A DNA stretch of 64,000 nt from Joostella atrarenae (GCF_021764745.1 NZ_JAETXX010000005.1:124001-188000); one strand, 5' to 3'; positions 42,646-52,714 are shown, numbered from the stretch's first letter. Notes: generated from the sequence alone by a model not told the origin. Numbers and translations are program-made.

Positions 42646-43656
42646 CTATCTGCTTACCCTTCCAGTGGCATCTCCTGCCATGAGTTGTGCTACATCTTCT
42701 TTAGAAACTAAGTTAGCATCTCCATAAATGGTGTGTTTTAAACAAGAGGCAGCAACGGCGAAGTCGAGGGCTTTTTGATCGTCATAATTATTAAGTCCGT
42801 AAATTAATGCACCCATAAAGCTATCTCCAGCACCAATTCTATCTACAATATCTGTAATATCATAAGATTTAGAGCTAAGCATTTTGGTACCGTCATATAA
42901 AACAGCGGACCAAATATTATGCATTGCACTGATGTTCTTTCTATTGGTAATAATAATTTTATCACTGCTTGGAAAACGCGCTCTTAGTTTTTTGCAAAGT
43001 GATTCCTGAAGCTCCACTTCGGTAGTTCCATCCGCAGTAATATCAAAATATTGCTTGGAGGCATAATCTCCAGCTAAGATAATATGACATTTGGCCACCA
43101 TTTTCTCCATGACTTCTCCAGGAGTTTTTCCGTAGTTCCATAAATTAGCACGGTAATTAAAATCTGTAGAAATGGTAAGCCCCATTTGCGAAGCTACTTC
43201 GATGGCTTCCATACACACATCGGCTGCTCCTTGAGAAACGCCAGGTGTTATTCCCGACCAATGAAACCATGTGGCATCTTTAAAAACCGACTTCCAATCG
43301 ATCATTCCTTTTTCTATATTAGCAAAGGAAGAATATGCCCGATCGTAGATAATTTTGCTTCCCCTTGCCGAGGCACCTTTTTCTAAGAAATAAAGTCCTA
43401 GTCGGTCTCCACCTTTTACAATATGGCTAGTTCCTACATTGTACTTACGCATTTGCATAAGTGCCGTTGTAGCGATATCGTTTGCGGGTAAGCGCGTAAC
43501 CATTTCAGACTGCATCCCAAAATTAGACAATCCAGTGAGTACATTTAACTCACTCCCTCCATAATCGGCATTCATCTCTATGGCTTGTGAGAATTTTAAG
43601 TGATCTTTTGTAGATAATCTTAATAAAACTTCTCCTAATGCTACTACTTTTTTCAA
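42646..43656 (-). CDS. kdgK: 2-keto-3-deoxygluconate kinase
   Basis: The 336-residue PfkB/ribokinase-family product phosphorylates 2-keto-3-deoxygluconate. The start VVALGEVLLRLSTKDHLKF and the sugar-binding NADYGGSELNVLTGLSNFG are typical; the catalytic DRIGAGDSFMGALIYG (anion hole and Asp base) lies near residue 285. The place between uxaC and eda in the operon fits the third-last step of the Ashwell pathway. Confidence 0.92.
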   Translation of the reverse strand: MKKVVALGEVLLRLSTKDHLKFSQAIEMNADYGGSELNVLTGLSNFGMQSEMVTRLPANDIATTALMQMRKYNVGTSHIVKGGDRLGLYFLEKGASARGSKIIYDRAYSSFANIEKGMIDWKSVFKDATWFHWSGITPGVSQGAADVCMEAIEVASQMGLTISTDFNYRANLWNYGKTPGEVMEKMVAKCHIILAGDYASKQYFDITADGTTEVELQESLCKKLRARFPSSDKIIITNRKNISAMHNIWSAVLYDGTKMLSSKSYDITDIVDRIGAGDSFMGALIYGLNNYDDQKALDFAVAASCLKHTIYGDANLVSKEDVAQLMAGDATGRVSR

Positions 43657-43681
43657 TATCTAAAGTTTTGTTATGGTATGA

Positions 43682-45085
43682 TTAAAATTTAAAATATTCG
43701 TTTGCGTTGTTGTATGAAATATCTTCCACAAGTTTCCCTATCCATTCCATTTCGTTTGGAAGTTCACCATTTTCAATCTCTTCACCAAGGAGATTACATA
43801 AAATACGTCTAAAATATTCATGCCTAGGATAAGAAAGAAAACTACGAGAATCTGTAAGCATTCCTATAAAACAACTAATTAGTCCCATGTTTGAAAGAGC
43901 ATTTAATTGCTTGGTCATTCCATCTTTTTGGTCTAAAAACCACCATCCGGAACCAAATTGTACTTTTCCTTTAACCGAGCCGTCATTAAAATTACCGATC
44001 ATAGTTGCAATAACTTCATTATCGGCAGGATTTAGATTGTATATAATGGTTTTGGTTAGTTTATTTTTACTGTCTAGACTGTTTAGAAATTTAGAAAGAC
44101 TTTCAGCCTGAGAATAATCGCCAATAGAATCCCACCCTGTGTCTGGACCTAATTTGTCTAACATACGAGTGTTATTATTTCTAAGTGCTCCTAAATGAAA
44201 CTGTTGCACCCAACCTAAAGAATGGTATTGCTCTGATAAAAATTGTAATACAGCGCTTTCAAATTTTAAGATTTCATCTTTTGAAAGCGTTTCATTTTTT
44301 AATTTCCTTTTCAGAATATTATTTACTTCTACCTCCGTATGATTTGTATATGGGATGGAACTTAATCCGTGGTCAGATACTTTGCATCCATTGTCATTAA
44401 AATATTGAATTCTATTTACCAATGCATCTTGTAGATCTTGGTAGGAGTTAATAGAAATCTCAGCAGCTTTTTCAAGCTTAGCGATGTATTGTAAAAAACC
44501 ATCATTCCCTATAGTAATTGCCTTGTCTGGTCTAAAAGAAGTACTTATATGTGTGTTAAAATCACTTTTTGCCAGTTTTTGATGATGTTCTAAAGAGTCT
44601 GTAGGATCTTCTGTTGTGCATACCACTTTTACATTCATTTTAGAAAGTAATTGTTGAGTGCTAAAAGAACCACTGTTTAATTTTTCTGTAGTTTGGTGAT
44701 AAATTTTTTCAGCATTCTTTTCATTTAAAAGCTCATAAATATCAAAATAGCGAGCAAGCTCCAATTGTGTCCAATGGAATAATGGATTACGCATTGTGTA
44801 TGGAACCGCTTTTGCCCATTGCTTAAATTTATCTTGATCAGAAGCGTCTCCAGTAATAAACTTTTCGTTAATCCCTAGAGCTCGCATACCTCTCCATTTA
44901 TAGTGATCGCCATCTAGCCATGCTTTAGTTATATTCTCAAAAACTCTATTATCGGCAATATCTTTAGGAGATAAATGACAGTGATAATCTATAATGGGCA
45001 TTTTACTCGCATAGTTATGATACAGCTCCTCTGCATATTTATTATGAAGTAAAAAATTATCGTATATAAAGTTGGTATGTTTCAT
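43682..45085 (-). CDS. uxaC: Uronate isomerase
   Basis: The 467-residue product isomerises D-glucuronate to D-fructuronate (and galacturonate to tagaturonate). It is a TIM-barrel amidohydrolase with the metal motif IDYHCHLSPKDIADN near residue 33, the conserved AKAVPYTMRNPLFHWTQLEL, CTTEDPTDSLEHH and FRPDKA. HLGALRNNNTRMLDKLGPDTGWDSIGD and LTDSRSFLSYPRHEYFRRILC are further hallmarks. No uxaA/uxaB stands in the cluster, so the glucuronate branch is served. Confidence 0.95.
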   Translation of the reverse strand: MKHTNFIYDNFLLHNKYAEELYHNYASKMPIIDYHCHLSPKDIADNRVFENITKAWLDGDHYKWRGMRALGINEKFITGDASDQDKFKQWAKAVPYTMRNPLFHWTQLELARYFDIYELLNEKNAEKIYHQTTEKLNSGSFSTQQLLSKMNVKVVCTTEDPTDSLEHHQKLAKSDFNTHISTSFRPDKAITIGNDGFLQYIAKLEKAAEISINSYQDLQDALVNRIQYFNDNGCKVSDHGLSSIPYTNHTEVEVNNILKRKLKNETLSKDEILKFESAVLQFLSEQYHSLGWVQQFHLGALRNNNTRMLDKLGPDTGWDSIGDYSQAESLSKFLNSLDSKNKLTKTIIYNLNPADNEVIATMIGNFNDGSVKGKVQFGSGWWFLDQKDGMTKQLNALSNMGLISCFIGMLTDSRSFLSYPRHEYFRRILCNLLGEEIENGELPNEMEWIGKLVEDISYNNANEYFKF

Positions 45086-45150
45086 TACGTTATCTTCTTT
45101 AATTAGTCTTTTTGATAGTAGCTTAAATCTTTTCTTTTAAGAAAAAACAG

Positions 45151-46341
45151 CTAGTATAAGGACTTTCTAATACCTAGTTCTAATCCTCTAAGCTCTGCTA
45201 GGCCTCTAAGTCTACCTATTGCAGAATAGCCTGGATTTGTTTTTTTATTAAGATCATCGAGCATTTTATGTCCATGATCAGGACGAAAAGGCATTCTAAT
45301 ATCTTTGCGCCCTTCAGATTTTCTTTTCTTCTGTTCAGCAATTAAAGCCTTCATTACTCCAAACATATCTACATCTCCTTCTAAGTGATTTGCCTCATAG
45401 AAATTTCCTGTAGCATCTCTTTTGGTACTTCTTAAGTGGATAAAGTGAATCCGCTTTCCGAGTGTTTCCACCATTTTTACTAAATCATTATCACTTCTTA
45501 CACCAAAGGATCCCGTACAAAATGTGAGTCCATTATTTGGACTATCTACAGCTTTATAAAGATCTAGAATATCTTGTTCTGTACTTACAACCCTTGGAAG
45601 ACCAAGAATAGGGTAGGGAGGGTCATCTGGATGGATACACATATTTACACCTGCTTTTTCTGTTGAAGGAATTATATGTTCCAAAAAGCTAAAAAGATTC
45701 TGTTGAAGCTTTTTAGCATCTATGTTATTATAAGTAGCGAGAATCTCATTAAACTCTTCTAAAGTATATCCTTCTTCGGCACCTGGAAGCCCAGCAATAA
45801 TATTATTTATCAATAGAGATTTATCTTCTGAAGTCATTTTTTCAATAAGAGCTTCGGCTGATGCAATCTCACTATCTGAATACTGATCTTTTGCTCCAGG
45901 TCTTTTCAAAAGGAATAATTCGAATGCAGCAAAAGCTATTTTATCAAACCGTAAAGCTGTAGAGCCGTCTTCCATAGAAAAATTTAAATCGGTACGTGTC
46001 CAATCCAAAACAGGCATAAAGTTATAGCAAATAGTATCAATTCCGCAGCTCCCTAAATTTGTTATAGTTTGCTTATAGTTTTCAATATATTTTTTATAAT
46101 CTCCGCTTTGAGTTTTTATATTTTCATGAATAGGAACACTTTCTACAACAGACCAAGTTAGACCGTTAGCTTCTATAGTATCTTTTCTTTTTTTAATCTC
46201 CTCAATAGACCAAATTTCTCCGTTTGGGATATGATGTAACGCTGTGACAATACCAGTAGCTCCAGCTTGTTTTATATCAGCTAAAGAAACCGTATCGTTT
46301 GGGCCGTACCAACGCCATGTATTTTCTAATTGTAACTCCAT
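45151..46341 (-). CDS. uxuA: Mannonate dehydratase
   Basis: The 396-residue product dehydrates D-mannonate to 2-keto-3-deoxygluconate. It begins [42 protein letters not shown], the UxuA hallmark, with [27 protein letters not shown] and, for metal and substrate binding, [17 protein letters not shown] and HFIHLRS. The last segment [12 protein letters not shown] is also diagnostic. It follows the reductase gene by 9 bases. Confidence 0.96.
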   Translation of the reverse strand: MELQLENTWRWYGPNDTVSLADIKQAGATGIVTALHHIPNGEIWSIEEIKKRKDTIEANGLTWSVVESVPIHENIKTQSGDYKKYIENYKQTITNLGSCGIDTICYNFMPVLDWTRTDLNFSMEDGSTALRFDKIAFAAFELFLLKRPGAKDQYSDSEIASAEALIEKMTSEDKSLLINNIIAGLPGAEEGYTLEEFNEILATYNNIDAKKLQQNLFSFLEHIIPSTEKAGVNMCIHPDDPPYPILGLPRVVSTEQDILDLYKAVDSPNNGLTFCTGSFGVRSDNDLVKMVETLGKRIHFIHLRSTKRDATGNFYEANHLEGDVDMFGVMKALIAEQKKRKSEGRKDIRMPFRPDHGHKMLDDLNKKTNPGYSAIGRLRGLAELRGLELGIRKSLY

Positions 46342-46350
46342 TTTCTCTTT

Positions 46351-47157
46351 TTAAACTCCACTGAATGCACTAAATCCACCATCTACAGGCACCACTATAC
46401 CAGTTACAAAGGAAGCGTCATCTCCAGCAAGCCAATTTGCTACTCCTTGTAACTCTTCTGCTTCACCAAAGCGTTTCATTGGTGTTTGTGTAACAATAGT
46501 TTGCCCTCGTTGGGTAAGAGTACCATCAGGATTAAGTAATAGTGCTCTATTTTGTTCTCCTATAAAAAAGCCCGGAGCGATTGCGTTTACACGAATACCA
46601 TCTCCATATTTTAAAGCCATTTCTACGGATAACCATTTTGTGAAATTGTCTACAGCAGCTTTACTAGCGCTGTAGCCTACAACTCTTGTAATAGCTTGTT
46701 GAGCAGCCATAGAAGAAATATTAATAATGCTGCCTTTTTTATTATCAGCCATAACCTTTCCAAAAATAAAACTAGGTAAAACGGTGCCCTTAAAATTAAG
46801 ATCGTTTACTTTTCCGAAATCCTCTAACGAAAGATCAAAGAAAGTTTCATCTGGAGCTATAGTTGCCCCTTTTCTATTTCCACCAGCTGCATTTACAAGA
46901 ATATCAATACTCCCCCAAGTGTCTATAACTTTCGTTTTTGCTGTTTCTAAAGATTCTTTATCTAATACATCAGCAACGAGAGCAATTGCCTCTCCGCCAT
47001 TATTGTTTATTTCTTGTACTCTTTGATTAACAGTTTCTTCTGTTCTTCCAAGCACCGCAATTTTAACCTTCTGCAAAGCAAGACCTTTAGCTATAGCGCC
47101 ACCTAAAATTCCATTTCCACCAGTAATTATAGCTACTTTATCTTTCAAATTATTCAT
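46351..47157 (-). CDS. SDR oxidoreductase, probable fructuronate reductase
   Basis: The 268-residue classical SDR has the cofactor motif ITGGNGILGGAIA (TGxxxGxG), NAAG, the catalytic Ser region INISSMAAQQ and Tyr-x-x-x-Lys in YSASKAAVD. In this operon it fills the step from fructuronate to mannonate, which E. coli does with the unrelated polyol-dehydrogenase-family UxuB. No UxuB of that type is present. The assignment therefore rests on pathway context. It is the first gene of the catabolic/TRAP unit. Confidence 0.82.
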   Translation of the reverse strand: MNNLKDKVAIITGGNGILGGAIAKGLALQKVKIAVLGRTEETVNQRVQEINNNGGEAIALVADVLDKESLETAKTKVIDTWGSIDILVNAAGGNRKGATIAPDETFFDLSLEDFGKVNDLNFKGTVLPSFIFGKVMADNKKGSIINISSMAAQQAITRVVGYSASKAAVDNFTKWLSVEMALKYGDGIRVNAIAPGFFIGEQNRALLLNPDGTLTQRGQTIVTQTPMKRFGEAEELQGVANWLAGDDASFVTGIVVPVDGGFSAFSGV

Positions 47158-47325
47158 TCTAAAATTTTTTATGAAACAATTATGTGTTTATCAGTTGTTG
47201 CTGAAATCTCCTCGAATTGGATTGATAGCATCGATTAAAATGCTTGATCCTATAGTTTTCTAAGTATTCAATTTTTAAAAAAAGAATAGAGGAGCGTGTA
47301 GGTTTATAGATTGAATGATAAAAGG

Positions 47326-47365
47326 ACTTTCAAAGTAGTGATTCTACAATCACTACTTTGAAAGT
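47326..47365 (-). terminator. Terminator of the Gfo/DUF1080 unit
   Basis: ACTTTCAAAGTAGTGATT (47326-47343) pairs perfectly with AATCACTACTTTGAAAGT (47348-47365) around a CTAC loop; the minus strand continues CCTTTTATC. It separates the two-gene unit from the uxu/TRAP operon. Confidence 0.8.
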
Positions 47366-47373
47366 TTATATAT

Positions 47374-48714
47374 TTATATGGTTGGTTCCCATCCTTTTTC
47401 ATATTCTCTACCCCATAACTTCATTGCTTCAGGATCTAACATTTTTCCATTATTGTCATCTATTCTGAAGCCTTTTCCTGTTCGGTAAGCAACATTAGCA
47501 TAATGAACCATTGCCATACTAATACTAGCATCAGCAATAGGGGCATTTAAGGTGCCTTTTCCACGAATAGCGTCGAAAAAGTTAACCATATGGTCCGTTG
47601 AAATATCACCACCACCACCAAGAGCAGTTCCAGCTTCTTGAGAGTCGGCTGTAACTTCTTTGATAAGTTTACCAGCTCTATCCATCAACATATATTTACC
47701 TCTATTTACAAAAACGGTACCTTCAGAACCATAAATTACAGTCCCACGGCCACCGCCATATGTGCTGTATCCGTTTCTACTTTTTCCGTCCCATTGGATA
47801 ATTTTCTTATCAGCGAATTTAAAAGTAGCTTCCATAGTATCGTACATTTCCCAACCATCGTTAAGGAAGTGTCTTTTTTCAGCTTCAACTTCAGCATATT
47901 GAGGGAAATCTACTTGTAGTGCCCAACGAGCAATATCTAATTCGTGAGTAGCATTATTTCCAGCTTCAGCAGTTCCGTAATTCCATCCGTACCAGTGCCA
48001 GTTATAATCCCATGTATTATCTGTATACTCACGATGTACAGCTGGTCCCTGCCATAACTTCCAATCTAATCCTTCAGGAACAGCAGCTTTCTTTTGTACA
48101 GGAACTTCACCTCTTTGATTGTTATAAAAAGCAACAGCTTTGAATGGAGTTCCTATAATACCATTATGTATTTCGTTTATGATTTGAATTGTATGGGGAG
48201 CAGAACGTTGCTGATTTCCCATTTGAACAACTTTGTTGTATTTTTTTGAAGCAGCAACTAAAAGCTCATTTTCGTTCATATTATGACTACATGGTTTCTC
48301 AACATAAACATGTTGTCCTGCTTTCATAGCCATAATTGATCCTGGTGTATGCCAATGGTCTGGAGTAGCGTTAACGAGAACATCTACATCTTTATCATCA
48401 ATTACTTTTCTGATATCATTTTCTAATTTCGGTTTGTAATCGATGCGTTCAGCGAAGTTTTTCATGGCTCTTGCACGCTGACTTTCCATTACGTCACACA
48501 GATACATTAAGTTTACATTACTGGATTTTCTAGAAATAGGCTCATAATAAGCGCCAAGTCTTCTTCCTAAACCAGCAACTGCTACGTTTAATCTTTCGTT
48601 AGAACCTATAATTCTACGGTAACTACTTGCTGGCATTCCCATAACGGAGCTACCTACAGCAATAGCTGTACTGCTTAAAACGGTATTTTTTATAAAGTTT
48701 CTTCTAGTTGTCAT
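47374..48714 (-). CDS. Exported Gfo/Idh/MocA-family oxidoreductase
   Basis: The 446-residue product has a twin-arginine signal (TTRRNFIKNTVLSSTAIAVG), so it should be exported folded with its NAD(P) cofactor. The Rossmann part includes VAVAGLGRRLGAYYEP and VLVNATPDHWHTPGSI, followed by the EKPCSHNMNE motif typical of the family; the C-terminal domain has ATHELDIARWAL. Related exported enzymes oxidise sugars at C3, partnering DUF1080 hydrolases. The DUF1080 gene stands 12 bases upstream in the same unit. The actual substrate is not shown. Confidence 0.88.
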   Translation of the reverse strand: MTTRRNFIKNTVLSSTAIAVGSSVMGMPASSYRRIIGSNERLNVAVAGLGRRLGAYYEPISRKSSNVNLMYLCDVMESQRARAMKNFAERIDYKPKLENDIRKVIDDKDVDVLVNATPDHWHTPGSIMAMKAGQHVYVEKPCSHNMNENELLVAASKKYNKVVQMGNQQRSAPHTIQIINEIHNGIIGTPFKAVAFYNNQRGEVPVQKKAAVPEGLDWKLWQGPAVHREYTDNTWDYNWHWYGWNYGTAEAGNNATHELDIARWALQVDFPQYAEVEAEKRHFLNDGWEMYDTMEATFKFADKKIIQWDGKSRNGYSTYGGGRGTVIYGSEGTVFVNRGKYMLMDRAGKLIKEVTADSQEAGTALGGGGDISTDHMVNFFDAIRGKGTLNAPIADASISMAMVHYANVAYRTGKGFRIDDNNGKMLDPEAMKLWGREYEKGWEPTI

Positions 48715-48726
48715 AATTTTGTTGGT

Positions 48727-50109
48727 TTAAAGGGATTTTATTTTGATGTTTTTGAATGAAACACGGTTACCATGATCTTGTAAAAGAATACTTCCTTTTT
48801 CAAGCTCTCCGAAGTTTGGCCATTTTTCATACTTACTTTCGGAAACAAGTTTTAGGAACTCATCACTTCCTCTTTCATATTCAAGAACTTTCATTCCGTT
48901 TAACCAATGCTCAACATGATTATCTTTAGATATAATTTTTGCTGTATTCCATTCTCCAATTGCATTCATTGGTTTTTTTGGATCAGCTTGTATAAGGTCA
49001 TATAAAGAAGCAGCTGTTCTACTACCGTCATGATTTCCTAGTTTAGCATCAGGATGTCTTTCATCATCTAAAATTTGATATTCTAATCCAATAGAAGAAC
49101 CAGGACCTTTATTTATTTCTGTATCTACATAATACTTTATTCCGCTATTAGCACCTTCAGTTATTTTGAAATCTACTGTAAGCATAAAATCTTTATATAG
49201 TTCTTTTGTAACGATATCTCCACCAGCAGCAGATTCTTCACCATTAGATTCTAAAACTGTAAGGATACCATCTTCAATAACCCAACCTTTTTCTGGGAAT
49301 TCTTCTAATTTAGCACCTCTCCAACCGTTAGTCGATTTACCATCCCAAAGCATTTTCCAACCATTATCTTTTTCTCCAACTGTCAGGTTGTTTTTAGTAA
49401 CTATTGGCTTAAGTGGAGTTTTCTTGCTGTACTTTTGAAGATCTTCGGTAAGGATATTCACGTTTCTCCACATGATTTCAGTACCTGCTTTTTTCTTTTT
49501 ACCAATGCTGTGTACTTGTAAAGCAATAAATCCTGAAGCAGTTTTTCCGTCGATAAGATGAGCGGCAGGAACCCCATTGATCCATGTTTTTAAAGTATCT
49601 CCAATAGCTTCAATTCGGTAGTGATTCCACTCTCCTTGCTTGAAAGCTTTTTGAGCATCAGGATTATCCTTTAAGGGAACCAACCATCCACGTCTTCCTT
49701 CGTCATAAATACCAGCGCTCCAAGCACGGTCTGAAGGGTCAATTTCAATTTGATATCCATGTACACGACCATTTTGATATTGAGGTATGCTATTACTACG
49801 AATTTGAATACCAGAGTTCATCGTAGAATCTACTTTATAATCAAGCTCTAAAATAAAATCACCATACATTTTATCTGTTGTCATGAAAGAATTAGGTGTA
49901 TCGTGAACGGTGCTCCCAATGACTTTTTTATCTTCAACACGATAATTTGCTTTTCCTCCTTTTTGCGTCCATCCGTTAAGGTTTTCTCCGTTGAATAGGG
50001 GAGTCCATGGGGTGTCATCTTTAGGAGTAGTTTCTTGACAACTTGTAGCCAACACTAGGGAAAAGACTGTGAAAGCTTGTAGTGTGTAATTTCGAAGTTT
50101 TGAATTCAT
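48727..50109 (-). CDS. Two-domain DUF1080 (3-keto-disaccharide hydrolase) lipoprotein
   Basis: The 460-residue product has a lipobox ending LATSC (Cys24). Two DUF1080 jelly-roll copies follow: the first (about 33-215) starts [13 protein letters not shown] and has [23 protein letters not shown]; the second (about 246-458) starts [15 protein letters not shown] and has [26 protein letters not shown]1080 proteins cleave 3-keto-glycosides or bind glycans. A LacI-type operator candidate lies 54 bases upstream of its ATG. It heads the unit with the Gfo/Idh/MocA gene. Confidence 0.88.
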   Translation of the reverse strand: MNSKLRNYTLQAFTVFSLVLATSCQETTPKDDTPWTPLFNGENLNGWTQKGGKANYRVEDKKVIGSTVHDTPNSFMTTDKMYGDFILELDYKVDSTMNSGIQIRSNSIPQYQNGRVHGYQIEIDPSDRAWSAGIYDEGRRGWLVPLKDNPDAQKAFKQGEWNHYRIEAIGDTLKTWINGVPAAHLIDGKTASGFIALQVHSIGKKKKAGTEIMWRNVNILTEDLQKYSKKTPLKPIVTKNNLTVGEKDNGWKMLWDGKSTNGWRGAKLEEFPEKGWVIEDGILTVLESNGEESAAGGDIVTKELYKDFMLTVDFKITEGANSGIKYYVDTEINKGPGSSIGLEYQILDDERHPDAKLGNHDGSRTAASLYDLIQADPKKPMNAIGEWNTAKIISKDNHVEHWLNGMKVLEYERGSDEFLKLVSESKYEKWPNFGELEKGSILLQDHGNRVSFKNIKIKSL

Positions 50110-50162
50110 AAGTTTAAGGTGATTTTTGTTATGTTATAATTTATTTGTTTTTCTTTTGATTG

Positions 50163-50182
50163 AAATGTGTACGTGCACATTT
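50163..50182. promoter_or_regulatory. Candidate LacI-type operator
   Basis: AAATGTGTACGTGCACATTT is a 20-bp palindrome with a CG centre and one mismatched pair. Even length and central CG are typical of LacI-family operators. It lies upstream of the DUF1080 gene and about 190 bases beyond the LacI-type regulator gene's stop codon. I did not find a second copy in front of the uxu/TRAP operon. Confidence 0.65.
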
Positions 50183-50369
50183 TATAATAAATTTTTTTAA
50201 AAATATATAATTTTCAGCTTATAGTAAAAGTATTTATCACAAAAAAAATAAATCATGGAAATAAGGAATGTTTATTTTAAAGTGTTAAATAAAGATAGAT
50301 TCTGATTTTTTCATCTAATTAGTTGTTTATTAGGAGTTTTTCATAGTTTAAATTTGTTAGATTTTAAAT

Positions 50370-51437
50370 TTAACTGTGGGGTAGGTTGTTTAGGTTAGTA
50401 TCATAGTACATGAGGTTTTCTTGAGTGATAATGTCTATGGGAAGAAACTTTTCAGAATCTATTTTTTTATTTAGTACTAAGTGGTTGTAAAAGCTTTCGA
50501 GAGCTAAATATCCCTGCGTTTTAGGTCTCTGTCCTAAAAGATAAGTGATAGTTTCCTTTTCTAAATATTCTACATTTTTACTTATTAAATCGTTTCCAAT
50601 TAGTTTTACTTTATTAGATAAGGCTGAACTTTCAATATGCTTCGCTAGATAGTGAATTAAAGAGCTTGGTACATAGATTCCCACAGTATCATTATTAGGA
50701 TTACAAGCAGACTTTAATTGCTCATCAAAATCTTTACTCCCCAAATTAATGTTACTTTCTACTAAGGTGATATCATTAATAAAAGGTCTACTATATAAAT
50801 ATTCCTTAAATCCTTCTATTCTTTGCTGAAGTGTCCTGTTGTGATTTTCATTGTTCTTAACTGAGATTATAGAAATCGTGCCCTTAGGTTTAATCTCTGC
50901 ACATAGGAGTTTTGCAGCTAATTTTCCGCTTTGAAAGGCATCTTGCCCTATAAACTTTAAACATCCGCTATTCTTAATATTTGAATCTATTAGTGTAAAA
51001 GGAATAGAGGCTTCATTAAGTTTCTTTGTTAGTTTTACAGCTTCAAAATTTATTACAGGAGCTATGATAGCTCCATCAACATTCATTTTTAAGAGTTCTT
51101 CTGCCTTCTTATTGAAAGACATTGCAGAATTTTGGTCGAATTCTAAAATGGTTAATTTAATACCAAACTGACTAAAGTTTTTAGCTGCCATTTCTATACC
51201 TTTTGAAGGAATCTCCCAATACTCTCCCTTGGAGTAAGAGGGTACTAGTGCGGCAACTTGGTAGGATTTGTTCAAAACAAGTCCTCTAGCATAGATGTTA
51301 GGTTGATAATTAACCTTTTCTATGATATCAAGAATCTTTTTCTCCGTTTTTTTAGAAACCTTCCCTCTTTTATGGATAACTCTGTCTACCGTTCCTAGAG
51401 AGACATTTGCCAACTTTGCTATTTCTTTAATTGTCAA
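50370..51437 (-). CDS. LacI-family transcriptional regulator
   Basis: The 355-residue product has a LacI helix-turn-helix (residues 1-22, MTIKEIAKLANVSLGTVDRVIH), a hinge region with VNYQPNIYARGLVLNKSY and a periplasmic-binding-protein-like sugar domain (about 60-340). The effector domain resembles the D-ribose/D-xylose-binding type (VDGAIIAPVINFEA, FIGQDAFQSGKLAAKLL). The hinge lacks the usual NxxAR(x)L, having YARGL. It probably controls the adjacent hexuronate genes through the palindrome at 50163; the inducer is unknown but may be a hexuronate or ketodeoxygluconate. Confidence 0.88.
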   Translation of the reverse strand: MTIKEIAKLANVSLGTVDRVIHKRGKVSKKTEKKILDIIEKVNYQPNIYARGLVLNKSYQVAALVPSYSKGEYWEIPSKGIEMAAKNFSQFGIKLTILEFDQNSAMSFNKKAEELLKMNVDGAIIAPVINFEAVKLTKKLNEASIPFTLIDSNIKNSGCLKFIGQDAFQSGKLAAKLLCAEIKPKGTISIISVKNNENHNRTLQQRIEGFKEYLYSRPFINDITLVESNINLGSKDFDEQLKSACNPNNDTVGIYVPSSLIHYLAKHIESSALSNKVKLIGNDLISKNVEYLEKETITYLLGQRPKTQGYLALESFYNHLVLNKKIDSEKFLPIDIITQENLMYYDTNLNNLPHS

Positions 51438-51522
51438 AATTCAAGTTTTAGAAATACTAATATAGTAAATCTACTTAAAATAAGGTACGTTAACGCTCAA
51501 TATATTTCTTCTAAATTGTTTA

Positions 51523-52707
51523 TTATGCTTTTTCGCAATGAAGTACTATTTTATCATTTCTATGATTAGTACAAAAGAAAAGATATGTATTCCCTCCATC
51601 TTGGATTTTTGTTTTTTTACGGATTTGAGCTACTGTTTCAGGAAAGTTTCTTGTTGTTATATTAGCCTTATTATTTGTGAGGACTTTCTTTAGCTCTATT
51701 TTGTTATAAGATAGAATGTTTTTAATAATAAAGGTACGCCCAGGGAAATCTGCAACAAGTTCATTACTGGTGTATAGGTGAGTGTTGGGATGCAGCTTAG
51801 AAAGGTTTAATTTGTCCGCTATTATGTTAAAGCCTCCACTTTTTAAAATAGCTGCATTAGGTTCATATAAAAAATCTAATGGAGCAGAGAAATTAGCTAC
51901 AGATGAACTTTCATCATTCATTTCGAACTCGAATACCTCTTTCTTGCTTTTAGATATATTTATTGTTTTTATGATTCTTCTTTGAAGAACGTTACTTTTT
52001 AAAAGCCAAAGGAGTTCTTTTACTTCGTTATTAACGGCTACAATATGTATTTCAGCTACTTTATTTAATTCTTCGATACCTTTTGATAAATCTAACAATG
52101 GGGAAGTTTTAACCAAAATGATTTTTGCTTTTTTAAATAGAGTGGGCAGTACAAGACGCATGTTAGGAGCACAGTCTTGTAATAGAAAAACTTTATTTTT
52201 TGTGCTATCTCTTCTTGAAGGATCTACAAAAATACAATCGAAAGTCTCTTTGGAGTTCTCGATAAATACAATCCCATCTTCAGCTTTAGAATGGATGTTA
52301 CCTTTTTTGAGTGCTTTAAAGTTATGAGTTGCAATCTTTGATAAGTCGCTATTTATTTCGCAATGATATACCTCTTCAAAGCTATTAGAAAAGTGATAGC
52401 TATCTACACCAAAACCTCCAGTAGCGTCTATGATTTTTTTACCACTAACTAAGCTAGCTTTGTATTCGGCTGTTATCTCAGATGACGTTTGCTCAATATT
52501 AAGTTTATTAGGGTAGTAAATACCTTCAGTTTTATACCATGAGGGAAGCTTCTTTTTAGTTTTATTTTTTGCTTCAATCTGTGTTACAACCTCTTTTGTA
52601 GATACCCCATCAAGATTTATTCCTTTTAGTAATAAAGAAGAAACATCTTTATCCAGATTTTGGTTTATAAATTCTTGTACTTCAGTATTTAAAATATTTT
52701 TGTTCAA
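51523..52707 (-). CDS. PG_1098-like class I SAM methyltransferase
   Basis: The 394-residue product has an N-terminal helical domain (1-70), a SAM-binding core with IDATGGFGVDSYHFS (motif I near 91-105), EINSDLS, and IFVDPSRRDSTKNKVFLL, and a C-terminal ferredoxin-like/THUMP-like part ending in IQDGGNTYLFFCTNH. The order matches the Bacteroidetes PG_1098 family. The DPSRR motif resembles N-MTase DPPY-like catalytic loops, suggesting an RNA or nucleic-acid substrate, but this is not established. It follows the AI-2E family gene by 7 bases. Confidence 0.8.
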   Translation of the reverse strand: MNKNILNTEVQEFINQNLDKDVSSLLLKGINLDGVSTKEVVTQIEAKNKTKKKLPSWYKTEGIYYPNKLNIEQTSSEITAEYKASLVSGKKIIDATGGFGVDSYHFSNSFEEVYHCEINSDLSKIATHNFKALKKGNIHSKAEDGIVFIENSKETFDCIFVDPSRRDSTKNKVFLLQDCAPNMRLVLPTLFKKAKIILVKTSPLLDLSKGIEELNKVAEIHIVAVNNEVKELLWLLKSNVLQRRIIKTINISKSKKEVFEFEMNDESSSVANFSAPLDFLYEPNAAILKSGGFNIIADKLNLSKLHPNTHLYTSNELVADFPGRTFIIKNILSYNKIELKKVLTNNKANITTRNFPETVAQIRKKTKIQDGGNTYLFFCTNHRNDKIVLHCEKA

Positions 52708-52714
52708 AATGAAG

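Noticed and set aside
50254-50304. 16-codon plus-strand ORF starting MEIRNVYF
   Set aside because: Very short, no terminator or downstream gene on that strand, and the region is the promoter of the DUF1080 gene.
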